From Oscillospiraceae bacterium (GTDB lineage: Bacteria > Bacillota > Clostridia > Oscillospirales > Oscillospiraceae): a stretch of 64,000 nucleotides of DNA. The stretch is from contig CAKASQ030000005.1 in NCBI GenBank assembly GCA_916988195.3, positions 28,391 through 92,390 on the forward strand. The letters run 5' to 3'. The translations under genes were made by a program, and so were the position numbers. Positions 1 through 7,471 of the stretch are shown piece by piece. The notes beneath the pieces are model-generated. The model had not been told where the DNA came from and did not search any database. It saw only the letters and a program-made list of their open reading frames with translations. Every line of letters starts with the position of its first letter. Positions within the stretch are counted from its first letter, which is position 1.

Positions 1-1256
1 GCGTCCAGATCGGTGATCTTGCGCTTGACCATCTTGATGGCCTCGTTCTGGTTGATGCCGCGGACGTGCATGGTGACGAGAAGGTTTCCCTCCACATCCA
101 TGAAATCCGTGAGGATACGGTCCTGGATCTCCGGGGCCAATATCTGCAAGAAGGATACCGCGCCGTACATTTCGCCCATGCGGAAGCGCCGCGTCTCCCC
201 AAACTCGAAGGAAGAAGGCGCGATAAAATCCTTCACGGACAGGCCGGAGGGCGCCAGCCAGTCCCATTCAAAGGCAAAGGGCTCCCCTCTGGGGTGGAGG
301 AGGCCGTGCAGCAGCGCCAGCCGCTCCTTGCCGTCCAGCACCTTTGCCGCCGCACCCATGACCTTGAAGCGGTTCAGGGTGTCCGCCTCGATGCGGGAAA
401 ACCTTGCCCGCGCCGCCTGGATGCTCTCCGCCTCGATGCTCAGCGTGACATACTTGCTTTTCACATAGCCGTTGCTGCCGCGCTCATACTGTGTTTGCAG
501 GATGCCGGAGGCCTCGGCGCGGATCCCGTCCAGGTCGTCCCCCTGGGCCGCCATGCGGAACAGGTCCCCGCCGCCGGCCTTGTGGCTGCTGCTCAGGGTC
601 ATTTGCACGCCGATGGAGGGATCATAGCCGTTATAGAAATCGCAGAGGCGTTCAAAGATATCCCGCTGATCGTCTGGCCCTGCCAGACGGTAGCTGACGT
701 CGGCGTAGGCGATGGTTTTGGAAAAATGCCGGTCGTCCAGACGGCACAGGCCGTCCGGGTGCATATTGCGGAAGGGGAGGCTTGCCTGTACGGTGTGGTT
801 CTTGCCGTCCCCCTTGGCCTGCCGGATGACGGCCTCGATCTGCTTTCGCTCCTGCCGGGTGAGTCTGCGTCGGCCCTTGCCTCTTTTCCCAGCGCCGGAG
901 GCGATCCGCCCCACCGTCCGCTCCAGCTCCGCCTGCTTTTCCAAAGCGGAATAGGCGTTATTTGTCTGATAGACACGCTTTTTCGGACGGATGAATTTGC
1001 ACTGGATCAGATTGCCCAGCAGTGCCTCCGGGGTCTGCCCGTTCTTCTCATACAGGGCGAACAGGAAAAAGGGCAGCATCACAAGGATCATGCACAGCGC
1101 CGCCGGCGTCGTGCCCATGCTGCCCTTGCTCAAAAAGAAAAGCGGCACTCCAACAAGCGCCGCCGATCCGAAACACACAAGCTGCCGCTTCGTCAGGCCG
1201 AACAGCATCTTGCTCTTGATTTTTGTCAGGTCCTTCGGGACCGTTACGTATGCCAA
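1..1256 (-). CDS. PrgI-VirB4 fusion conjugation ATPase (N-terminal part, runs off left edge)
   Basis: Reading from a TTG start at 1256 (ribosome site GGAAAGGATG upstream) an open frame continues to the window edge, about 418 codons. The first ~110 residues look like a PrgI-family inner-membrane protein: N-terminal VPKDLTKIKSKM, two hydrophobic segments and the typical RPKKRVYQTNN end. The frame then continues without a stop into VirB4-type sequence (LTRQERKQIEAVI, MHPDGLCRLDDRHFSKTIAY). VirB4 is the cytoplasmic ATPase that powers type IV secretion; its Walker motifs would lie beyond the edge. I checked the codons across the join (about 840-900) and found no stop or frame change, so this is a true fusion in this sequence. 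PrgI and VirB4 are often separate genes in such elements. Confidence 0.85.
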   Translation of the reverse strand, partial: MAYVTVPKDLTKIKSKMLFGLTKRQLVCFGSAALVGVPLFFLSKGSMGTTPAALCMILVMLPFFLFALYEKNGQTPEALLGNLIQCKFIRPKKRVYQTNNAYSALEKQAELERTVGRIASGAGKRGKGRRRLTRQERKQIEAVIRQAKGDGKNHTVQASLPFRNMHPDGLCRLDDRHFSKTIAYADVSYRLAGPDDQRDIFERLCDFYNGYDPSIGVQMTLSSSHKAGGGDLFRMAAQGDDLDGIRAEASGILQTQYERGSNGYVKSKYVTLSIEAESIQAARARFSRIEADTLNRFKVMGAAAKVLDGKERLALLHGLLHPRGEPFAFEWDWLAPSGLSVKDFIAPSSFEFGETRRFRMGEMYGAVSFLQILAPEIQDRILTDFMDVEGNLLVTMHVRGINQNEAIKMVKRKITDLD

Positions 1257-1260
1257 TGGT

Positions 1261-1815
1261 TCACATCCTTTCCACAAGCCGGATATCGCTTGCAACTTCA
1301 TTTCCCCACACATCCCAGCCGGGCGGTGAGGCTCTTGCGAACAGCTCAATACGGGGCACATCCCCCATGAGGGCTTCAATCCGTCGCCGCGCCTCCTCCG
1401 GCTTCTGGCTGTGCCGCTCCACGTGGGAGAGGATGACCTGCTTCACATCCCGCGCCGCCCGCTTCGGGCGTCCGCGGGTCGCCAGCAGGCAGATCTCCGC
1501 GTTGGCCCGCGTCCAGTAGCCCATGCCGGTGAACAGGCCGTCCGACTTCCGGTTCTGCTTGATCCAGACGAAGGCCACGGTCTTGAAGGTGAAGCCCCAG
1601 GCGTCCATGACGCCCCAGGCCTCCCGCAGCATGGGGAAGGTGATCCAGAGGAACAGGGCGCAGTCCTTGTCCGCCAGCTCCCCCACCGGCAGGGCCTTGA
1701 TGGCCGCTATGTCCATGGTGGGGTAATGGCTCTCGGCGCTGCGCCCCGCGCCCTTCTTGCTCCAGACCTTATAGGCCCAGGGCGGATCCGCGTAGATGAC
1801 CTTGTATTTTTTCAT
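1261..1815 (-). CDS. MT-A70 family adenine-N6 DNA methyltransferase
   Basis: 184 aa. The N-terminus KYKVIYADPPWAYK carries the DPPW catalytic motif of MT-A70-type adenine methyltransferases. A conserved LFLWIT block and a WVKQNRKSDG-like segment follow. The short length is typical of phage and mobile-element members, which modify DNA without a partner nuclease. It sits inside the transfer operon between TrbL and PrgI-VirB4, with a GGGAGGCGGCC ribosome site before the ATG. A likely role, by inference, is marking element DNA against restriction on entering a new host. No restriction enzyme is adjacent. The target sequence cannot be read from the gene. Confidence 0.85.
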   Translation of the reverse strand: MKKYKVIYADPPWAYKVWSKKGAGRSAESHYPTMDIAAIKALPVGELADKDCALFLWITFPMLREAWGVMDAWGFTFKTVAFVWIKQNRKSDGLFTGMGYWTRANAEICLLATRGRPKRAARDVKQVILSHVERHSQKPEEARRRIEALMGDVPRIELFARASPPGWDVWGNEVASDIRLVERM

Positions 1816-1827
1816 GGCCGCCTCCCG

Positions 1828-2691
1828 TCAATGCGCCCCGAACAGGCTCTTTGCGAGGCTGCCGGTGCGGAACAGCGTGTAGCACAGCAGCACCGTATAG
1901 CCCAGACACTCCCAGATGGCTACGGTGATATCGTCCCCCACGGCGATATTCTGCACCAGCACCGCGTAGATGCCGACGCAGACCATGATAAGAAACGCCT
2001 GAAAGCCCAGGGCCAGCAGGGACTTCAAATAGTTCTGCCCCGTCTGGCCCCACTCACGGTTGGCCATCGTGGCAAAGGGGATCGGCCCCACGGATACGGT
2101 CAAATACACCTCGATCATTCTTCCGTAGATCACAAGGAAGATGGCGATGGTGAGGATATGGGAGCAGAGGCCCACAAAAATGCTCTGAAACCACAGGCCC
2201 AGCAAAGAACCGATGCTCCAGTCCGCCAGGGTCGTTTCCAAATTGCCGACCACGCCGGAAATGTCGATCCCCGCGTCAGAGATGATGACGCCGGCGCTCT
2301 GATTGACCACGCTCTGCGCCATATCGAATACCGCCATGACGATGTTCCAAGTGTTAGTGACGATGAGCACCGCGCAGAAGGTCTTGAAGATCCACTTCCA
2401 GAAAAGCCAGGTGTCAAAATCGTGGAGATTATTCTTTTCCACGATGAGCTGGATCAGCTCATAGCACATGACGAAGGTGAGGATGATGCCGGCGATGGGG
2501 ACGATGACCGTTTCAGAGAGGCCGCGGATCATGTTGAAGATGCCGCCGTTCCAGCCGGCCGGCGTCATGCCCACCTCGCCGGCGATCTCGCCCACCTTCG
2601 TATTCACGGTGTCAAAGGTCCCGGAGAGGTTGGAGATGATGCCGTCGATCAGCAGCTCCTTGAACCACTCCTGGATCATTTCAATTATCAC
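1828..2691 (-). CDS. TrbL/VirB6-like conjugal transfer membrane protein
   Basis: 287 aa polytopic membrane protein resembling the CD1112-type TrbL/VirB6 family of Clostridia conjugative elements. Visible features are NLSGTFDTVNTKVGEIAG near the N-terminus, the family-typical segment SETVIVPIAGIILTFVMCYE, a later VGPIPFATMANREWGQ motif and the C-terminal FRTGSLAKSLFGAH. VirB6-like proteins form the inner-membrane channel of the type IV secretion apparatus. The annotated start is GTG at 2691, downstream of an AAAGGAGGTG ribosome site; the ATG at 2679 is an alternative. It lies in the same operon as Maff2 and VirD4. Confidence 0.88.
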   Translation of the reverse strand: MIIEMIQEWFKELLIDGIISNLSGTFDTVNTKVGEIAGEVGMTPAGWNGGIFNMIRGLSETVIVPIAGIILTFVMCYELIQLIVEKNNLHDFDTWLFWKWIFKTFCAVLIVTNTWNIVMAVFDMAQSVVNQSAGVIISDAGIDISGVVGNLETTLADWSIGSLLGLWFQSIFVGLCSHILTIAIFLVIYGRMIEVYLTVSVGPIPFATMANREWGQTGQNYLKSLLALGFQAFLIMVCVGIYAVLVQNIAVGDDITVAIWECLGYTVLLCYTLFRTGSLAKSLFGAH

Positions 2692-2764
2692 GGGTGGTCA
2701 CACCTCCTTTCGGGGGCTCCCGCCGTGAAACGGGAGCCTCCGGGTGGGATGGTCCTGCCGCCGC

Positions 2765-2980
2765 TCAGCCAAGCAGGCCGGACAGCAGAGGGATCAGGGT
2801 CACGCCGATCAGGGCGACGCCGCCGCCCGCGACAAGCTGCTTGACGCCCTGGCTTTTGGCCGCGGGGTTGTCCTGGCCGTAGCCTTCCAGAAGGTTGATG
2901 CCGCCCCACACGCAAAGGCCGCCGCCCAGGGCGATGACCAGGGTCTGCAATACGTCGATGGCACTGTTGAAGAAATCCAT
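2765..2980 (-). CDS. Maff2 family mobile-element protein (pilin-like)
   Basis: 71 aa with two hydrophobic helices joined by a short polar loop (GYGQDNPAAKSQGVKQ), the pattern of Maff2-family proteins found next to VirD4 and TrbL in Firmicutes conjugative elements. Size, topology and position match a VirB2-like pilin or channel subunit; that role is inferred. A GAAAGGAAAC ribosome site precedes the ATG. The gene begins 4 bp after the end of virD4, so the two are translationally close. Confidence 0.85.
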   Translation of the reverse strand: MDFFNSAIDVLQTLVIALGGGLCVWGGINLLEGYGQDNPAAKSQGVKQLVAGGGVALIGVTLIPLLSGLLG

Positions 2981-2983
2981 AAA

Positions 2984-4849
2984 TCATGTTTCCTTTCGTT
3001 TTGTAGAATTGTTGTCGGGTTCCAGTTCTTTTGCGCTCAATTCGTACATATCGAAAGGCTCGTCCGGCTTCACGATGGCCGGTCTGCGCTTCATGTACCG
3101 TTCTACGTCAAAGACGTTCTTCTTGTCGGCGTCGGACAGGTATTTGTAGCGGGGGTGCTTTGTCAGGTCGTACTTGTCGCTGAAAAACGGGCGCACGCCC
3201 CGAAGCTGCAAAATACACTTGCCGCCGTCCATGACCGCAATCTCGTCCTGGGTCATCAACTCCTTTCCCAATTTCTGATAGCTGAGGCCGTGAGAGGTCT
3301 GCGCGCCGCGATTTTCAGACTGGCTCAGGCTGTCGATGGTCTCCTTGCCCAGCAGCTCCGAAATCTCTTTCAGCGTTGACTTCTCCTTGCCTCCCAAAAA
3401 CAAGGTGACGTCGCAGTTGCCGACAATGGTATCCGCGGCGTCCTTGTAGATGGTCTTTAATTGCGACTGGCTCTGCAAAATAATAGAAGCCGATATCTCA
3501 CGGCTTCGGATGGTGGCGATCAGCTTATCAAAGTTTGGTATCTGGCCGATATTGGCAAACTCGTCCAAAAGGCACCGCACATGGACAGGCAGCCGCCCGT
3601 TATAGAGATCGTCCGCCTTGTCGCAGAGCAGGTTGAAAAGCTGGCTTTGCAGCATGGCGATGACGAAATTGAAGGTGGTATCGGTATCGCTCATAATGAG
3701 GAACAGCGCCGTTTTCCGGTCGCCCATCGTGTCAAGCTCCAATTCGTCCTCCGTCATAATGTCCCGCAGCTCCTTGATATCGAAGGGAGACAGGCGGGCG
3801 CCGCAGCTCACCAAAATACTTTTGAGAGTTTTGCCGGCCGCCATTTTGAACTTGACATATTGCTTGACGGCGAAGTGCTCCGGCTGTGCCTGCGCCAGCT
3901 CGTCAAAGAGGATATCCACGGGGCTTTTATAGGTCTCGTCGTCCTCTCTGGCCTCGCAGGCGTTGATAAGCTCCAGCAGGGTGATGAAGTTTTTTTCCTC
4001 CGGCTCCGCCTCATACCAGATATAGCCGATCAGGGCGCAGTATAAAAGGCGCTCGGCCTTGATCCAAAAATCCTCGGAGGATTTTTCACCGTCGCCCTTC
4101 GTGTTGGCGATGATGACATTGACCAGCTTGAGGATATCCTTCTCCGAGCGCACATAGGCCAGCGGGTTATATTTCATGCTCTTGGAAAAGTTGATGGTGT
4201 TCAGGACCTTGATGCGGTATGGCTCATAGACGACCTTGCCGTGCTTATCCCGCACCGGCTTTCCGTTCTCGTCCCGCTTCGGCCCGCCGTGCGCCAGGAG
4301 CTTTCCCGTCTCCCGAAGGAGCTGCCCTTTGGGATCGGTGACCACATAGGAGCTGTGCATTTGGAGCAGGGACGGCTTGACAAAGAACCTTGTTTTACCG
4401 CTGCCGGAGCCGCCGATGACCAGGATATTTTTATTCCGCGCTGTTTTCGGATTCTTCGGGCGGCTGGTCATGGTGAGGCTTTCCGTCCGGGTCAAAGGGA
4501 TGTTCCAATCGGGAACGGGGTCTATGTAGGGCGCGATATCCTCCGGCCGGCCCCATCTCGCGCTGCCGTACTCAACACCACGGCGATATTTCTTCGCGTT
4601 TTTTGCTTTCAGATACACCGCCAGCCGGACAAGCGCCGCCCCGGCCACGCCCAGCAGTAGATCCAGAGGATGCAGGCTGAGCCAGAGGGAGGCAAAGGCC
4701 TCGGTGAAGCCCTGGGCGATACGAAGCAGCTTTTCCGAAGCGTCAAGCCCCGGCGCCAGCCGCACCGCCTGACAGAGCTTGTCAAAGAGCCAGACGAACA
4801 GCAGATACGGAAGGTTCGGCAGCAGGACCTTTTTCAGCTTTCCCGTCAT
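2984..4849 (-). CDS. VirD4-like type IV coupling protein
   Basis: 621 aa. Two N-terminal membrane segments (about 14-27 and 62-80) are followed by the cytoplasmic ATPase. The Walker A motif GGSGSGKT is at about 146-153, and a Walker B-like VRCLLDEFANIG lies near residue 400. This matches the CD1115-type VirD4/TraG coupling proteins, which dock the relaxase-DNA complex to the secretion channel and pump DNA. The ATG overlaps the stop of pcfB (ATGA), so the genes are translationally coupled. Length and motifs look complete. Confidence 0.93.
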   Translation of the reverse strand: MTGKLKKVLLPNLPYLLFVWLFDKLCQAVRLAPGLDASEKLLRIAQGFTEAFASLWLSLHPLDLLLGVAGAALVRLAVYLKAKNAKKYRRGVEYGSARWGRPEDIAPYIDPVPDWNIPLTRTESLTMTSRPKNPKTARNKNILVIGGSGSGKTRFFVKPSLLQMHSSYVVTDPKGQLLRETGKLLAHGGPKRDENGKPVRDKHGKVVYEPYRIKVLNTINFSKSMKYNPLAYVRSEKDILKLVNVIIANTKGDGEKSSEDFWIKAERLLYCALIGYIWYEAEPEEKNFITLLELINACEAREDDETYKSPVDILFDELAQAQPEHFAVKQYVKFKMAAGKTLKSILVSCGARLSPFDIKELRDIMTEDELELDTMGDRKTALFLIMSDTDTTFNFVIAMLQSQLFNLLCDKADDLYNGRLPVHVRCLLDEFANIGQIPNFDKLIATIRSREISASIILQSQSQLKTIYKDAADTIVGNCDVTLFLGGKEKSTLKEISELLGKETIDSLSQSENRGAQTSHGLSYQKLGKELMTQDEIAVMDGGKCILQLRGVRPFFSDKYDLTKHPRYKYLSDADKKNVFDVERYMKRRPAIVKPDEPFDMYELSAKELEPDNNSTKRKET

Positions 4850-5340
4850 CGTTCCAGCCCCCGGTCCCTGTTTTTGACCTTCTCGCCCCGCTCCAGCTCC
4901 TGCCGCTTCGCCTGCTCCTTGGCCTTGGTCAGCCGCCTGCGGATGGATGGCTTTTTCTCCTTCGCCAGATTCTTTGCGGAGAACTCGCGGAAGGCCGCCG
5001 TCACCGCGTCGGCGTCCCTGCCCTTAAAGAACACCAGGTACCGGGGGATCTCCCCGGTGGTATCTTTTTTCAGAGCAAAGTCAATGCCGTACTTTTTTGC
5101 CGTAGCGGAGAACGCCTTGATATTCTGGTCTGTGATCTCGATATTGGACACGCCGGCCCCATGCTTCATAAGCTGCCGGATGGTCTGCTTTCCGTGATGG
5201 AGCTGGGGATTCGTCTTGTGCTTTTCCATATCCGCCAGCACCTTCTTCATGGCCTGCTGCAAAAGCTGGGCGGTCATTTTACCGGTCTGCACACAAAGCG
5301 CAAGGGTTTTCTGCGTGATTTCTTCCTGCAAGGCGCTCAC
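4846..5340 (-). CDS. PcfB family conjugation protein
   Basis: 164 aa of the PcfB/DUF3801 family. Signature stretches are LLQQAMKKVLADMEKHK, GKQTIRQLMKHGAGVSNIEI and KKYGIDFALKKD. PcfB helps recruit the relaxosome to the VirD4 coupling protein in enterococcal pCF10, and pcfB-virD4 adjacency is the usual arrangement. The C-terminus is strongly basic and lysine/arginine rich. ATGA overlaps exist on both sides, with the HTH gene upstream and virD4 downstream, indicating one tightly coupled operon. Confidence 0.88.
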   Translation of the reverse strand: MSALQEEITQKTLALCVQTGKMTAQLLQQAMKKVLADMEKHKTNPQLHHGKQTIRQLMKHGAGVSNIEITDQNIKAFSATAKKYGIDFALKKDTTGEIPRYLVFFKGRDADAVTAAFREFSAKNLAKEKKPSIRRRLTKAKEQAKRQELERGEKVKNRDRGLER

Positions 5341-6218
5341 CTCCGATCTCCGCTGCCGTACAGGTCATGGCTGACAAGGGATGTGTAGTAGCTGTCCATC
5401 GTGACCGGCGCGTTATACAGCGCCGCCAGCAGATATTTCTTGATATTGCGGACATAGGTGGTGTTCTCCCGCATCCGTTCCAGCACATACTCGATGTGGG
5501 AGCTGTCGATCTTCAAGAACCGGGACTTCACCACCTCGGCGGGGTAGTCGTCCCCGGCGATACGGATCATCTCCCGGTTGGAGCAGACGGTATCCACCAT
5601 GAGCTCCACCAGCTCGTCCAGACGGTCCCTATCCAGCTTTTCATCCTGGGTGAGGATATCGTAGTCGATATTCTCCAAAATGATCTCCCGGTAGCTCTCG
5701 CGCTCCCGCATCCTGTCCTGTCCGATCCTGCTTTTTTCTCTGGGGGTAGGGGGACTTGATGGGATAGGACTTGATCCTTGCGTAATTGATAATTCTTTAT
5801 TTTGTTCTTTAGTATTTAATTGGGCGGGGTTCTCCTGAATAGGGGCATCCAACATTGGCTTCACCTGTATTGGATTTTCCCGTATAGGTTTTTCCCGGAT
5901 AGGCGCGGGCGTCTGTGCCGGCTCCTTCGGCTGCTCCAGGATGGTGTACTCGATGGAGCCAAGCTGCCCGTTCTCGTTGCGGACGCGCGCCCGAACGAGA
6001 TAGCCATGTGCTTCCAACTCCCGGATCCCGCCGCTGATGCTGTCGATGCCGTCCTTGCAGATGCGGGCAAGCCCCTTCATGGTGTAGTCCCAGTCCTCCG
6101 GCAGCGACAGCATGAGGGACAGCAGGCCCTTCGCTTTCAGGGACAGCGACCTGTCCCGCAGGTGGTAGTTGGACATGACCGTGTAATCTTTGGTCTTTTC
6201 GATGCGGAAAACTGCCAT
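5337..6218 (-). CDS. Winged-helix replication-initiator-like protein of the conjugative element
   Basis: 293 aa from the ATG at 6218, chosen because AAAGGAGG lies 8 nt upstream; a longer frame to 6311 has no ribosome site. The N-terminus (MAVFRIEKTKDYTVMSNYHL, then LSLKAKGLLSLMLSLPEDWD) is the helix-turn-helix typical of RepA/DnaD-like initiators of conjugative elements. A proline-rich low-complexity linker (about 120-190) joins it to a DUF6017-like C-terminal domain. Position as first gene of the operon fits element replication or regulation. It is the last recognisable gene of the element before the chromosome. Confidence 0.8.
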   Translation of the reverse strand: MAVFRIEKTKDYTVMSNYHLRDRSLSLKAKGLLSLMLSLPEDWDYTMKGLARICKDGIDSISGGIRELEAHGYLVRARVRNENGQLGSIEYTILEQPKEPAQTPAPIREKPIRENPIQVKPMLDAPIQENPAQLNTKEQNKELSITQGSSPIPSSPPTPREKSRIGQDRMRERESYREIILENIDYDILTQDEKLDRDRLDELVELMVDTVCSNREMIRIAGDDYPAEVVKSRFLKIDSSHIEYVLERMRENTTYVRNIKKYLLAALYNAPVTMDSYYTSLVSHDLYGSGDRR

Positions 6219-6412
6219 ATCCGGCGCCTCCTTTCTCTGGTTTTGAAAAGTGTTGATTTTGGCGCAAAAAGCCCCTGTCCTGCCTCCCGGACGCTTCCCA
6301 TGGGAAAACACCCACGCCGCCCTTCAAGCGGCGCTCTGAGAGGAAAAAACAGAGGTTTTCGCACCCTAATTGATACATTTTTCGGGTGGGTATAGGCACG
6401 GATATGAAAAAA

Positions 6413-6479
6413 CGCCATAGGGCGGCTGCCTATGGCGTGGGGACAGGAAAAGGGCGCTGATTTTCACATCAGCGCCCTT
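6413..6479. repeat. Two tandem perfect hairpins in a gene-free stretch (6219-6605)
   Basis: The first hairpin pairs CGCCATAGG (6413-6421) with CCTATGGCG (6429-6437). The second pairs AAGGGCGCTGA (6450-6460) with TCAGCGCCCTT (6469-6479). Neither has a clear U-tract on the plus strand; on the minus strand the second is followed only by TTTCC, so it is at best a weak terminator. They lie upstream of the leftward conjugation operon, so a promoter/operator or replication site is possible. I see no supported gene in 6219-6605. Confidence 0.6.
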
Positions 6480-6605
6480 CGTGCCTGTCAGTATGAGATT
6501 TTTTGACTTCGTACCGTGTTCCCTGCCTTTGAAAACATTGATTTTACTGACTTTTTCATGTTTTCTTATTAGGAGGCGGGGAAAGCCGCCCTTCTTTTTT
6601 TGTTT

Positions 6606-7339
6606 TGCCGTCCGTGGCGGCAAGCGCCAATTTAGTCTGGCAGAGACCTGCCAACCGGTTCATTTTTCGACCCCACGCTTCTTAGCTGCGCAAAGAAGCG
6701 CGGTGTCGAGCCACCGCGAAGAAATTGCCCAGAGGAAACCCTTTCAAGGGTTTCCTCTGGACTCCTTCCGAAACAGAGGGGCAGCGGCCCCTCTGGCACC
6801 CCGGGCTGCCCGGTACGGACGGTTATACCGGTTGGGCGTGCCTACGTACTTTTGAACGCTCTGTAGTCGGGGGTACGACAAATTTGTGAGACCCGACTCG
6901 GCGCAAAGCAAATTTCCTCTGGAAATTTCTTTGCGCGGGGACTTCTCCCTCTGCGATGAGGTCACCCGTCCCCCATCGCAGCCCGCCCGCAAGGATTTTT
7001 GCAGAGCAAAAATGCCTTGCGGCGGACAAAGTGTCACAAATTTGCTGCTCGGCAGGAAGATCGTCAGCCATTTTACAAACCAGTAAAGCTGTGCATACCA
7101 GAAAGAGAGTGCTTCCAAAATACGTAGGAGATGCTCGACTTGTCTGGCACTGCAAATCCGGAACTCCCGGGATCTCAAAAGGGTCGAAACCCTTTTGTAT
7201 TTACGCGCAAGCGTAAAAAGCAACTTCTTCCCGACGGCTCGACACGGCGCTTCTTTGCGCAGCTAAGAAGCGTGGGGTCGAATTACCGGGCTGGAAGGCC
7301 TCTTCCAGTTGAACTTTGGCGCCTGCGCCACGGACAGCA
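6606..7339. repeat. 734-bp non-coding element with ~120-bp imperfect inverted-repeat arms
   Basis: The left arm (6606-6728) and the reverse complement of the right arm (7220-7339) share long identical runs. Both contain GTCCGTGGCG, CGACCCCACGCTTCTTAGCT with GCGCAAAGAAGCGC directly after it, GTGTCGAGCC and GAAGAA-TTGC. Differences between the arms are substitutions and small gaps. The ~490-bp centre is a chain of further hairpins: a perfect 15-bp stem at 6729-6760, a 9-bp stem at 6774-6795, and long stems near 6900-6938 and 6989-7022. No reading frame in it has a ribosome site or a recognisable protein. It resembles a MITE or a highly structured RNA locus at the edge of the conjugative element. 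Confidence 0.75.
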
Positions 7340-7392
7340 GAAAGTAAAAATCCTTTCTTGATTTGTTCACAAATTATTTATAGTAGAAGGTA

Positions 7393-7452
7393 TTGACAAG
7401 CGAAGAAAGCAGTGGTAAACTGCGTTTAGCACTCAGGGATAAGGAGTGCTAA
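7393..7452 (+). promoter_or_regulatory. hrcA operon promoter with CIRCE operator
   Basis: A sigma-A-type promoter has -35 TTGACA (7393-7398), a 17-bp spacer and -10 TAAACT (7416-7421). A perfect CIRCE inverted repeat, TTAGCACTC-N9-GAGTGCTAA (7426-7452), starts 4 bp later and covers the expected transcription start. HrcA binds CIRCE and represses the heat-shock operon, so this site predicts autorepression of hrcA-grpE-dnaK-dnaJ. Confidence 0.97.
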
Positions 7453-7471
7453 ATCGATGGGAGGAAGAAGC

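Noticed and set aside
1411..2844. 477-codon plus-strand frame across the methyltransferase and TrbL genes
   Set aside because: Composition is a reverse-complement artefact; the minus-strand genes have ribosome sites and known families.
6744..7223. 159-codon and similar frames within the 734-bp palindromic element
   Set aside because: No ribosome site, frames exist on both strands because the DNA is palindromic, and no protein family is recognised.
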